A stretch of DNA of 64,000 bases from contig NZ_CP017141.1 in NCBI RefSeq assembly GCF_001721645.1, positions 1,550,001 through 1,614,000 on the forward strand. Reading direction: 5' to 3'. Positions 43,963 to 52,216 of the stretch are shown one piece after another (position 1 is the stretch's first letter; every line of letters begins with the position of its first letter). Below the pieces are notes generated by a model. It ran no database searches, was not told the origin of the DNA, and worked only from the letters and a program-made list of their open reading frames with translations. The DNA is from Pedobacter steynii (GTDB taxonomy: Bacteria; Bacteroidota; Bacteroidia; Sphingobacteriales; Sphingobacteriaceae). Position numbers and translations under genes: made by a program.

Positions 43963-44712
43963 ATGGAAAACCTGTTAACGGACAGACAGTTTTGGGTGAA
44001 TTATTGGGAGAGCAAAACCGGGCTATCGGTTAACATTCCGTCAGATTATCTTTTTCATCGCGAGCTTGGTGAAATTATTAATAAACAAGGTGTAAAGACT
44101 GCCATAGAACTCGGAGGTTTTCCAGGGTACTATGCGGTATTTTTAAAAAAATATTTCAAACTCAACGTTACCCTGCTGGACTATTTTGTCCATCAGCCGG
44201 TAACGAATGCTTTGCTGGAAGCCAATCAGTTGAAAGAAGCGGACATTCATATCGTGGAAACCGATTTGTTTAACTATCAACCGGAAAATCAGTTTGACCT
44301 GGTGTTGTCCTGCGGCCTGATTGAACATTTTAACGATACCGCCGATATCATTAACAGGCATATTGCCTTTGTTAAACCAGGAGGAACTTTATTCATTACC
44401 CTGCCGAATTTTAAGGCACTGAATGGCTGGTTCCAAAAGACGTTTGACAAAGAGAATTATGATAAGCACAACATCAACTGCATGGACCCGGACTTGCTGG
44501 CCAATATTTGTAAACAGGCCGGACTAGAAGTGGTTCAGTCTAAATACTTCGGACATTTTAGTCTTTGGCTGGAAAATGAAAAGAATAAACCTGCAGGTGT
44601 ACGATTATTGAAGAAAACCATGTGGCTGGCGGGTAAATTGTTTACTAAGGTTTTTCCATTCAACTCCAGACAATTATCGCCTTATATTATTTTAGAGGCG
44701 AGAAAAGCATAA
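43963..44712 (+). CDS. Class I SAM-dependent methyltransferase
   Basis: A 249-residue Rossmann-fold methyltransferase. Motif I reads AIELGGFPGYYAVFLKKYF, the acidic strand end is VTLLDYF, and motif IV/post-I reads FDLVLSCGLIEHFNDTADII with FVKPGGTLFITLPN. It is similar to enzymes that methylate sugars or glycolipids. The gene begins one base after the Tricorn stop, so expression is probably joined, though a functional link is not obvious. Acceptor unknown. Confidence 0.88.
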   Translation: MENLLTDRQFWVNYWESKTGLSVNIPSDYLFHRELGEIINKQGVKTAIELGGFPGYYAVFLKKYFKLNVTLLDYFVHQPVTNALLEANQLKEADIHIVETDLFNYQPENQFDLVLSCGLIEHFNDTADIINRHIAFVKPGGTLFITLPNFKALNGWFQKTFDKENYDKHNINCMDPDLLANICKQAGLEVVQSKYFGHFSLWLENEKNKPAGVRLLKKTMWLAGKLFTKVFPFNSRQLSPYIILEARKA

Positions 44713-44725
44713 GCATATACTGATG

Positions 44726-44787
44726 AATCCGGGTTATCCGCCGAAATGGAATTAGATATTCCATCGTAAGGATGGCCCGGATTTTTC
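44726..44787. terminator. Complex stem-loop between converging genes
   Basis: AATCCGGG (44726-44733) pairs with CCCGGATT (44776-44783), followed by T residues. Inside lie two smaller hairpins that share bases: TGGAAT with ATTCCA (44747-44763) and CCATC with GATGG (44761-44775). They cannot both form fully. It probably terminates the methyltransferase transcript. Confidence 0.6.
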
Positions 44788-44821
44788 CTATCCGGCCATT
44801 GCGAAATCCTCAAAAGGGTTT

Positions 44822-45721
44822 TTATCCTAAACGTTGTTTTACGTACCTTTTAAGCCTTTCCCACAGGCTACCCTTTCTGGTAGACAGGAAGTCCTTGATG
44901 ATCTCGTAAGCGGCTTTATTTTCCTTTATTTCGGAAGGATATTCAGTGATCGGCTTCGGATTGATGATCACATTGTAAATGTCGTTTATTCCAGAGTGGA
45001 TTCCCGTTCCGTCATGGCCGATATTGTTGACCAGGGATTGAGATGGGTTTAATGTTAATCCTCCTTTTAAGAAGATCGAAGCATACCAGCGGATTGCCCA
45101 GGAATTATTTTTCCCCTTTTTGAAGTCCTGCATCTGTTTCCAGAAATTCATTTTATGCTCAATGGAGAAGGCCGATCTCTTTCTGGCATCAAATTGCGCC
45201 ATCAGGGTATCGATATTGGGCTCGAAGTGTTGCCAGGCACGATCCCAGGTTGCCCAGCCCCAACTGGTTGCTGCACGGTAAAAGAAGGATTCAGGAAGGT
45301 TGTTTTCCTTCAGAGGATACATATACGCTCCGATATGCATCACCTGGTCCTCATTGCGGTAACGGTTTAAGGCTTCATTAAAATAAGTCAGCATATAGGG
45401 CGATGTAATGAGGTCATCTTCCATAACAATGACTTGCTTATAATCCTTTACCAGTCGGCTTACCCCGGCAATCACCGAGTTGGCCAGTCCCATATTTTCC
45501 TTACGTTCCACCACTTCAACAGACTTAAAACCTTCAATGTTCTTCAGCAGTTCGCGGACTTCCAGTACTTTGGCTTCATCCTCCGCAGACTTAAACCCAT
45601 CTGAAAAGATAAATAACCTGCTTTCCGTCGCCAGCTGATTCTGCTTAAGGAATTTTATGGTTCGTTCGGTGTGCTGTGGCCTGTTGTAAACGAATAAGGC
45701 AATGGGTGCAAAGCTTTGCAT
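44822..45721 (-). CDS. Glycosyltransferase, GT2-like
   Basis: A 299-residue glycosyltransferase-like protein. It begins FAPIALFVYNRPQHTERTIK and has LFIFSDGFKSAEDEAKVLEV, then KQVIVMEDDLITSPYMLTYF, whose EDD is the likely metal-binding motif. This matches the family often called glycosyltransferase with sugar-transferase activity on surface glycans (GNT-I-like N-terminal fold). The C-terminal 60 residues are basic. It is last in a minus-strand run after two methyltransferase genes, with only two bases between. Confidence 0.88.
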   Translation of the reverse strand: MQSFAPIALFVYNRPQHTERTIKFLKQNQLATESRLFIFSDGFKSAEDEAKVLEVRELLKNIEGFKSVEVVERKENMGLANSVIAGVSRLVKDYKQVIVMEDDLITSPYMLTYFNEALNRYRNEDQVMHIGAYMYPLKENNLPESFFYRAATSWGWATWDRAWQHFEPNIDTLMAQFDARKRSAFSIEHKMNFWKQMQDFKKGKNNSWAIRWYASIFLKGGLTLNPSQSLVNNIGHDGTGIHSGINDIYNVIINPKPITEYPSEIKENKAAYEIIKDFLSTRKGSLWERLKRYVKQRLG

Positions 45722-45723
45722 AT

Positions 45724-46491
45724 TTAGAAGATCTCGAGGTTTTGGGTTGATTTTTTAGTAAGAACGGTATAAGCATTACCAAATTGTTCCCGTTTGTTTT
45801 TTCCTAAAATAGCACCCAGAAGATTCTTGATCCGGTATTCCAGCTCAATTCTTAATGTCCTGAATAATGTTTTGGGTGTTTTCTTTACCTTAAATTCACA
45901 GAATTTGATGGTTTCAACAGGGGTAAGGGAAGTTTTTTCGGCGGTTATAGAAAAGCCCTCGCTTTGCAACAGAAAACGGATCAGGGTAGGGGTATACATA
46001 TTGATATGCCCATAATTCAAAAAGTGCTTCATTCGCTTGTCGACCCCAAAACGATAGTCTAAAGGAACTTCTATCACCAGATATTTTGCTACTCTTTTTA
46101 ATTCGCGAAGCAGTATCCGCTCATGCTCTACATGTTCCAGTACATGGGCCAGGATGACAAGGTCAAAGCTGTCGTCTGCATAAGGAATGGTATAACCATC
46201 AAAGCTGTTCACTTCCTTTAACCGTTCCAGCTTCCGGTCTCTGATTAAGGAAACGCCACTGTCTGCAATTTCCAGTGCATAGAGTTCTTTACCAAACTTC
46301 CAGTCGTTCAGGTAATGGAGAATGCTGCCATCTCCGGCGCCTACTTCCAATATCTTTTCAGGCTGAATTCCCTGACAAACTTCTATCAGGTTTTTGGCTT
46401 TGGATTTTGCACCCAGCATGCGCCATTCCACATCACTACCTGTGTAGAAATCATTATAGGAAGCGACAATATCTTCTGTGATTATGGCCAT
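45724..46491 (-). CDS. Class I SAM-dependent methyltransferase
   Basis: A 255-residue methyltransferase with a complete SAM site: motif I EKILEVGAGDGSILHYLND, motif IV DDSFDLVILAHVLEHVEHER and the following KRVAKYLVIEVPLDYRF. Residues 1-35 (FYTGSDVEWRMLGAKSKAKN) resemble methyltransferases of O-antigen or capsule loci. It lies six bases after the previous gene and two before the next glycosyltransferase, so an operon is likely. Acceptor unknown. Confidence 0.9.
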   Translation of the reverse strand: MAIITEDIVASYNDFYTGSDVEWRMLGAKSKAKNLIEVCQGIQPEKILEVGAGDGSILHYLNDWKFGKELYALEIADSGVSLIRDRKLERLKEVNSFDGYTIPYADDSFDLVILAHVLEHVEHERILLRELKRVAKYLVIEVPLDYRFGVDKRMKHFLNYGHINMYTPTLIRFLLQSEGFSITAEKTSLTPVETIKFCEFKVKKTPKTLFRTLRIELEYRIKNLLGAILGKNKREQFGNAYTVLTKKSTQNLEIF

Positions 46492-46497
46492 TTTAAA

Positions 46498-47121
46498 TTA
46501 ATCTTTAATACCGTCAATGATCAGAGAAGAATAACCTAAAGGCTCATTAAACCTTTTGTCGAACCTTCTGGATCTCAGAATATGACCGTCTTCACTTTTC
46601 CAGTCTACAAAATGAAACTGCTGCTGTTCGTTATAATATTCCAGTAGCTGAACCCGGAACCCGGAATCTTCCAGTACTTTGGATAGCTGTTGGTAATCGT
46701 ATAGCAATTTATGATCGTCGGCACCTTCACCATATCCTCCGGGTTTTACCATATCGATATAATCTTTATTGGGGTGAAAACCATCCGGAACTGCAATCCT
46801 GATACTGCCCCCTTTTTCCAGGTATTGGTAACAGTTTTTTAAAGCAATTAATGCATTGTCATAGCTGATGTGTTCAAAAACATGTTCTGCCAGGAATTTG
46901 GTTACTTTCTTCTCCCCAAACAGGTTTTGAAAGGACTGCTTTTCCAATAGATTTAAACTCTCGATATTGGTGGGCAGCCAGTTGGCATAAGCAGTTTTCT
47001 CAGAGCCTATGATGATGTTCAAAGGTGCAGATGAATTCTTTATTTTGGACTTTAATTGAATAAGGTCCAGCATGTTTATTGGTTTTAATACGATTGATCT
47101 TACTACCTTTCTTAAGGACAT
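46498..47121 (-). CDS. Methyltransferase-like protein, altered SAM loop
   Basis: A 207-residue protein of the predicted methyltransferase group related to COG4627. The HVFEHI motif (FLAEHVFEHISYDNALIALK) and KGGSIRIAVPDGFHPN are clear. The region that should hold the glycine-rich SAM loop reads NIIIGSEKTAYANWLPTN, so the usual GxGxxxxxGW and following Asp are only partly kept. It may still bind SAM with lower constraint or have another role. It is upstream of a complete methyltransferase gene. A gap of 180 bases separates it from the flippase; I see no gene or clear signal there. Confidence 0.75.
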   Translation of the reverse strand: MSLRKVVRSIVLKPINMLDLIQLKSKIKNSSAPLNIIIGSEKTAYANWLPTNIESLNLLEKQSFQNLFGEKKVTKFLAEHVFEHISYDNALIALKNCYQYLEKGGSIRIAVPDGFHPNKDYIDMVKPGGYGEGADDHKLLYDYQQLSKVLEDSGFRVQLLEYYNEQQQFHFVDWKSEDGHILRSRRFDKRFNEPLGYSSLIIDGIKD

Positions 47122-47301
47122 TTGTAATGGTTATGTTTTTAATTGTCAGCAAGGGCCAGAAGCCCTTTGATATCGGGTTTGCCATGAGCTTTAAGGAATT
47201 AAACCTTCTCAGGCCCCCTCAATATTTAATACTCAAAGTTAAAATGTTAAACGCAAAAAGCTAGTATATCCGTATAATTATTGAAAGCAATGGTTATTCG
47301 C

Positions 47302-48648
47302 CTAAGATTGAGCTGAACGGGGCCTGTTTCTGATTTTTTCAAATAGGGTGATCAGGAATAGGGATTTGAGCATCATAATGCCTTGTGGCCGGGTTTTTGG
47401 CACCAGCAGCACCATGAAGTTCGTGCAAAAATAGGCAATCAACGTAGCCACAGCCGCCCCGGTGATCCCATATTCAGGAATCCAGTAAACATTTAAAACA
47501 ATATTGATCAGCGCCCCTGCCCCGGTGCGGAACATAGAGAATTTGGTATAGCCTTCGGCAATGAGAAACTGACCGCTGGCTGTTCCCAGGAAGGTGAAAA
47601 TGCCGGCCCAGATATGGATAGATAAAACGTGTGAGGCTTTCCAGTATTCCGGAGTATAAAACAGGTGATAAATAATTGGGGAGGCAAAGGTCATGAAAAT
47701 GGCGATACTCAGGCTAATCCACACCATAAGGTCATACATATTCTGCAGGCGCTTCTGGTATCGCTCAGGATCATCTCTTTTTGCGTTCATAATTGCCGGG
47801 AAAACGGCAGTAACAATGGCAACAGGGATAAAATACCAGGACTCCGATAATTGAACCACACTTGAATAAATTCCTTGTTCTTTAGAGCCCAGATAGCTTT
47901 GAATCATCAGCGCATCTATTTTCATGTAAATGGAAACCAGAATTGCTGAAAAGGCCATTGGCCAGGAATTTTTTAATAAGAATTTAGCAATGCTGCTTTC
48001 AAACTTCCATTCAAAAATAGAAGATCCGTTTTTTTGGTACACATAGATATAACCTATAGCCAGTAAGATCACATCCAGAAGCAGGGCAAATATAAACCAG
48101 TTCAGGCTCATCCCGCAGAGGATGAGTATTAATTTGAATGCAGCAGAGACCAGATTTCCCAATATCTGGACGCTCATGATAAATTTACCCTGTGTCCTGG
48201 ACTGGAAATAACTGTCGATAATGTTAAATGCCTGAAATATCCCCGTAAAGCTGACTATCAGGACGTAGGAAAAAGAAGCCTCTATCGGTTTAATCCCATT
48301 AAGAATCTGATAGGCGAAATAGATGAGTGGAAGGATGGCTAGTCCTCCGATGAGTTTTAGGATGAATGCCGTTCCCAGAAGCTGATTTTTCTGCTCAGGA
48401 AAACGCAGCAGTTCTCTTGTTACAAAGCCATCCAGGCCTAATGCTGCTGCGGCAATGAAAAAAGTAGCAAATGCCAACGGATAATTATATATACCGAATT
48501 GGGTTGCACCCAGATAGTTGCTGACATATATACCAATCAGAATTTTTATTCCAAGGCTACCCACTCTGGCGATTAATAACCAGCCTGCATTTTTAGCATA
48601 TTTCTCTATTGCTCCCTGATCAAAACCAGGAATACTTGGAATTTTCAT
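47302..48648 (-). CDS. Polysaccharide flippase (Wzx/MOP family)
   Basis: A 448-residue polytopic membrane protein of the MOP superfamily, oligosaccharide flippase group. About 12 helices are evident. The start is AKNAGWLLIARVGSLGIKIL, with QFGIYNYPLAFATFFIAAA and WPMAFSAILVSIYMKIDALM typical of Wzx proteins. It would move lipid-linked glycan units across the inner membrane. It fits the nearby glycosyltransferases and methyltransferases and supports a surface-glycan locus, but no polymerase or ligase gene is in the window. Confidence 0.92.
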   Translation of the reverse strand: MKIPSIPGFDQGAIEKYAKNAGWLLIARVGSLGIKILIGIYVSNYLGATQFGIYNYPLAFATFFIAAAALGLDGFVTRELLRFPEQKNQLLGTAFILKLIGGLAILPLIYFAYQILNGIKPIEASFSYVLIVSFTGIFQAFNIIDSYFQSRTQGKFIMSVQILGNLVSAAFKLILILCGMSLNWFIFALLLDVILLAIGYIYVYQKNGSSIFEWKFESSIAKFLLKNSWPMAFSAILVSIYMKIDALMIQSYLGSKEQGIYSSVVQLSESWYFIPVAIVTAVFPAIMNAKRDDPERYQKRLQNMYDLMVWISLSIAIFMTFASPIIYHLFYTPEYWKASHVLSIHIWAGIFTFLGTASGQFLIAEGYTKFSMFRTGAGALINIVLNVYWIPEYGITGAAVATLIAYFCTNFMVLLVPKTRPQGIMMLKSLFLITLFEKIRNRPRSAQS

Positions 48649-48669
48649 TCTTCTTTAGCCTTGCTTAAT

Positions 48670-49077
48670 TTATGTTAAAGGTGCGCCAACAGCAATAGCA
48701 CAGCTATGTCCCGGTTGTCCATGTGCAGGATTCAGTTTAACCCCTTTTTGGTTTTTTGGAATGGCAGGAGCGCTTGTTGTTACCGGAGTACTTGCCGGAC
48801 TGGCGGTAACCGGAACTGCAACCGGCGTAGTTGGAGCAGCTGTAGCAGACGTGTTATTTTTTGCGGTCAGAGGAGCCCCAACCGGAAGTGCACAATCATG
48901 AAAAGGCTGGCCATGAGCAGGATTATTTGCTGGCCTCTCTCCGGTACTGGCTACCGGCGTTGTGGCGGAAGGCAGGCCTGTCGGTGTTGGAGTGATCACC
49001 GTTTGTGTTTGCTTTGGACTGGAATTACAGGCAGACAATGCGACAACAAAACAACTGATATAAAGAATCCTTTTCAT
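48670..49077 (-). CDS. Lipoprotein with two HGQPxHxC repeats, unknown function
   Basis: A 135-residue lipoprotein with the signal MKRILYISCFVVALSAC and C17 as the lipid site. Two 20-residue repeats are seen: residues 52-71 (NPAHGQPFHDCALPVGAPLT) and 116-135 (NPAHGQPGHSCAIAVGAPLT). They match at 16 of 20 positions. Between and before them are low-complexity linkers of Thr, Pro, Ala and Val. The second repeat ends exactly at the C-terminus. Each repeat offers His-x4-His-x-Cys, which could bind a metal or haem. I know of no assigned function. An upstream in-frame ATG (49122) is less likely because it precedes the signal. Confidence 0.82.
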   Translation of the reverse strand: MKRILYISCFVVALSACNSSPKQTQTVITPTPTGLPSATTPVASTGERPANNPAHGQPFHDCALPVGAPLTAKNNTSATAAPTTPVAVPVTASPASTPVTTSAPAIPKNQKGVKLNPAHGQPGHSCAIAVGAPLT

Positions 49078-49141
49078 AAGCGTATATTTTTTTGTTCTTT
49101 TATAAAGATAACAGAAAGACAAATATGTGAAATTTGTTGGG

Positions 49142-49660
49142 TTATCTTAGATAGCTCCGCCCAATCCTTCGCAATTGTTGCAAATGATGGTTCAAATGAA
49201 TTTCTATAAATCTCAACCATTGAAAAGCATTTAAATATCCAAGTTTTGGATGAGGCGTTTTTAGCGCCCTATCCGCATTTTTGATCTGCTCGCAGGCGAC
49301 ATCCAGTTGTGAAAGAAACTCATCCATCATCTCCAAAGCCTCGGCTTTGCTGACTTTCCTCAGTCTGGCTGCAAGTTTTTTAGGAGCCTTATATTTTTTT
49401 CCGGGAGGTAAGCGGCCAAAGAACAAAATCAGTTTCACAGCAAAAGCAGTTGCTTTGCTTTCTCCTTTGCCGGATATGGTATTGGTCATTTCCGTTAAGG
49501 AAAGGATACTCGCATCAAAAATATGAAAGTAAACCTCACTGTAAGACCAGCCTCCGACAGGGGGGCTCAGTAAAAAAGTGGATTCATCAATCTCTTTCAG
49601 CCGATTTCGATACCTGTCTGCAATATCCAGAATCCTTTTATGATCTTTAGTCCTGCTCAT
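49142..49660 (-). CDS. DinB family protein
   Basis: A 172-residue four-helix-bundle protein of the DinB/YfiT-like metalloenzyme superfamily, which includes thiol transferases. The His ligands appear as SEVYFHIFDAS (first) and FIEIHLNHHLQQLRRI near the C-terminus. The helices carry the amphipathic pattern of the family. The true substrate is unknown. It lies ten bases after the DUF4476 gene on the same strand, and 64 bases before the repeat lipoprotein. Confidence 0.87.
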   Translation of the reverse strand: MSRTKDHKRILDIADRYRNRLKEIDESTFLLSPPVGGWSYSEVYFHIFDASILSLTEMTNTISGKGESKATAFAVKLILFFGRLPPGKKYKAPKKLAARLRKVSKAEALEMMDEFLSQLDVACEQIKNADRALKTPHPKLGYLNAFQWLRFIEIHLNHHLQQLRRIGRSYLR

Positions 49661-49670
49661 CTTGAAAATG

Positions 49671-50357
49671 TTATTCTTTGTTCATGAGCGCAAAGATTTG
49701 ATCTTTGCTGGACTGAAAATCAAGTGTTTCTGTGACCGCAACGAAATTTTTAGGATCTGCAATATAGGGGTAAGCATATTTTGCCAGTTCCAACTTTTTA
49801 GAGTCAAAATAAAATTGATTCAGAAAAGTAATCAATTGTTTTGTGGTCATCAAATTGGTCTTTACTGCGGCTTTTATCAGCTTTAGCTGGTTTTGCTCAA
49901 AGGGTTCACGTTTAAACATCTCCATCAGTTTGGTATGCTCTTCTGTAGTCATCACTTCATGCCCAATTGGTTCATCCCCATTGTTGTTATTGTTGTTGAA
50001 GCTCCTGTCCCAGTTGTCCAATGCATATTGTCCACGGTCAAATACCGGAAGATTGACCACATTGCGTAGTCCGGATCTTTTCGAATAACTGAACAGCATG
50101 CGGGTATTTGCAGGAACATTGATCCGTTTGCGGAAAACTTCCTGGCTATCTTGCATCACGATCAGTGTTGGGATGCTCCTGTATACCTCATAAAACCGAA
50201 AACGGCCTTTAGCGGATCCGGCAAAGTCGTCATCCAGGTAAACGACATAATTCCCGCGTTCAGGAATCTCAACAAATACTTCGGAACTGCTGCGACTTTG
50301 CCCAAAAATGAGCAGGGTCTGTAGCATGGCTACAAGGACTAAAACTAATCTTTTCAT
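49671..50357 (-). CDS. DUF4476-type exported protein
   Basis: A 228-residue secreted protein with a signal peptide (MKRLVLVLVAMLQTLLIFGQ). The N-terminal half forms beta strands (RGNYVVYLDDDFAGSAKGRF). A run of six Asn lies mid-protein. The C-terminal 90 residues match DUF4476: a helical domain with LIKAAVKTNLMTTKQLITFL, FYFDSKKLELAKYAYPYI and FQSSKDQIFALM. Function is unknown. DinB follows after ten bases. Confidence 0.85.
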   Translation of the reverse strand: MKRLVLVLVAMLQTLLIFGQSRSSSEVFVEIPERGNYVVYLDDDFAGSAKGRFRFYEVYRSIPTLIVMQDSQEVFRKRINVPANTRMLFSYSKRSGLRNVVNLPVFDRGQYALDNWDRSFNNNNNNGDEPIGHEVMTTEEHTKLMEMFKREPFEQNQLKLIKAAVKTNLMTTKQLITFLNQFYFDSKKLELAKYAYPYIADPKNFVAVTETLDFQSSKDQIFALMNKE

Positions 50358-50417
50358 GCGGTTTTTTTATTGGTGTGTACTTAGGAAACGCGAATCCTGT
50401 ACCAAAAATTATCGCCT

Positions 50418-51107
50418 TTAGAAATGATTTAGTAATTCTTCCAGATGTGTGATCTGCCACAACACATCTTCCGGTTTTTCCTTGTTCAGGGGATTAAAAT
50501 AAATGGCCTTCATTCCATAACCCTGAGCGCCGCGGATGTCGGCTTCCAGGCTATCTCCAATCATAATGCTCTCTTCTTTTTGAGCGGAAGCTTTTTGCAA
50601 AGCATACTCAAAAATGGCTTTGTCAGGCTTGTTAACACCTACATCCTCTGAAATGATCACATTTGTGAAATAGGGATTTAACCCTGATTTATCCATTTTG
50701 ATTAAGGTGCTTTCCTTGAATCCATTGGAAATGATGTGTAACGTATATTTTTTTTGCAGGTAAGTCAATACTTTTTCTGAGCCCTCAAATAAATTGGTTC
50801 TTGTAGGGGTCATACGAACATAATCGTCTTCAAATTGAGACGGAATATGAGCAGGATGTATACCTAACTGAATAAAAGTTTTACTGAAACGCTCAGATCT
50901 TAACGTTTCTTTAGTGATTTTTCCTAAATGGTATTCTGCCCATAACAAGTGGTTATTCTCAGTATAAGTGTCAATAAATTGACGTGAAGAATGCAGGCCC
51001 AGGGATTCAAGCTGATACTGATGATATAATTCCATCAGTGTTTCTTCCGCGTTTCGGTCAAAATCCCAGATCGTATGGTCTAAGTCGAAAAAAATATGTT
51101 TAATCAT
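50418..51107 (-). CDS. YjjG-type HAD nucleotidase
   Basis: A 229-residue HAD hydrolase of the YjjG group that dephosphorylates noncanonical pyrimidine nucleotides. The nucleophile motif is FFDLDHTIWDF (D8, D10), motif II is LHIISNGF, and motifs III and IV are GVNKPDKAIFEYAL and IMIGDSLEADIRGAQGYGMK. A helical cap lies at about 18-100. It is 22 bases after the DUF1648 gene and near upp, which together suggest a minor pyrimidine-salvage or clean-up theme, though that is inference. Confidence 0.92.
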   Translation of the reverse strand: MIKHIFFDLDHTIWDFDRNAEETLMELYHQYQLESLGLHSSRQFIDTYTENNHLLWAEYHLGKITKETLRSERFSKTFIQLGIHPAHIPSQFEDDYVRMTPTRTNLFEGSEKVLTYLQKKYTLHIISNGFKESTLIKMDKSGLNPYFTNVIISEDVGVNKPDKAIFEYALQKASAQKEESIMIGDSLEADIRGAQGYGMKAIYFNPLNKEKPEDVLWQITHLEELLNHF

Positions 51108-51129
51108 TATTCAGGGGGTTATACCGGTG

Positions 51130-51528
51130 TCAATACCTTGCGGTAATCCAGACCAGCGCAACAAAGATAAAAACAATCATTACTTTCAGGTATCGAAGTA
51201 TCCTTGTGGCAATGGTATATTGTCTCCTTGCATTTTCAGCAGTAATGGAACGTAGGTAGTTGAAATATTGAGGAAACAGGTTTGCGATGGTCAGCAGCAG
51301 GTACAATGCCGTTGCTACGGTCATCAAATTATAGAGGTCCGATTTGTGACCAAAAGCATTGGGTTTCCCCGAGATGCTGAAATGTGTTGGAATGGATTCC
51401 GGAAGCTTTGAATAAGCCAATACCAGATAGGTCCATCCCGTCAATAAAAGCAACAATCCCAAAGCTTCCAATCCTTTGTCGACAAAGGAAAGCTGAAGTT
51501 TCAGGACCGGTCTTTTTTCTGCACTCAT
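51130..51528 (-). CDS. DUF1648 membrane protein
   Basis: A 132-residue inner-membrane protein with three helices (about 16-35, 66-84 and 110-128). The conserved loop LPESIPTHFSISGKPNAFGH after the first helix is diagnostic of DUF1648. Some members are immunity or sigma-control-linked proteins (SdpI-like), but no partner is seen here. It lies nine bases after upp. Confidence 0.85.
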   Translation of the reverse strand: MSAEKRPVLKLQLSFVDKGLEALGLLLLLTGWTYLVLAYSKLPESIPTHFSISGKPNAFGHKSDLYNLMTVATALYLLLTIANLFPQYFNYLRSITAENARRQYTIATRILRYLKVMIVFIFVALVWITARY

Positions 51529-51537
51529 TTTTGAACT

Positions 51538-52182
51538 TTATTGTTTGACACCATAGGCGAGGTCTCCTGCATCACCCAGACCAGGAACGATATACGATTT
51601 ACTGGTCATTTCCTCGTCAATAGCGCCCAGCCAAAGCTTCGCCTTAGGCAGATTTGCCCGCACATGACTAACCCCTTCTGTACTGGCAATGGCCGATACA
51701 ATGTGTAATTCCTTAATCTGGTAACGGTTTAACAATTCTTTGCAGCACAACACCATGCTCATCCCGGTTGCGAGCATCGGATCGGCCATGATCACCACCT
51801 TGTCGGTCAGATCGGGAGTCGAAATATATTCCACCTGGATCACGAAATTTCCGTTTTTATGGTTCTTCCGATATGCGGTAATAAATGTAGATTCTGCCTG
51901 ATCAAAGACGTTTAATAAACCCTGATGTAGGGGGATTCCTGCCCTTAAGATGGTGGCTAATACCGGTTGCTCCGTCAAAAAAGCAGTGTTAGCCAGGCCT
52001 AAGGGTGTTTGAGTTTCTTTTCGTTGAAATTCAAGCGTCTTGCTGATCTCATAGGCAAAAAACTCTCCCAGACGCTCCATGTTTTTTCGGAAACGCATGG
52101 AATCTTTCTGGATGTTCTCGTCACGGAGCTCGGCCAGGAAAGCATTGGCAATGGAAGTCGTCTTATCAAGGTTAAATATCAT
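51538..52182 (-). CDS. upp: Uracil phosphoribosyltransferase
   Basis: A 214-residue enzyme that makes UMP from uracil and PRPP in pyrimidine salvage. The PRPP-binding loop reads VVIMADPMLATGMSMVL, and the uracil-binding C-terminus GLGDAGDLAYGVK is intact. AILRAGIPLHQGL is also conserved. I start at MIFNLDKTTS; the upstream ATG at 52242 would add 20 leucine-rich residues that do not fit the family. DUF1648 and YjjG follow closely on the same strand. Confidence 0.95.
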   Translation of the reverse strand: MIFNLDKTTSIANAFLAELRDENIQKDSMRFRKNMERLGEFFAYEISKTLEFQRKETQTPLGLANTAFLTEQPVLATILRAGIPLHQGLLNVFDQAESTFITAYRKNHKNGNFVIQVEYISTPDLTDKVVIMADPMLATGMSMVLCCKELLNRYQIKELHIVSAIASTEGVSHVRANLPKAKLWLGAIDEEMTSKSYIVPGLGDAGDLAYGVKQ

Positions 52183-52216
52183 CGTGTGAAGGTCTAGAAG
52201 GTGTAAAGATAAAAGA

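Noticed and set aside
47079..47301. Possible small gene in the gap between flippase and methyltransferase
   Set aside because: The 61-codon plus-strand frame overlaps the end of the minus-strand gene, lacks a ribosome-binding site and reads as random sequence.
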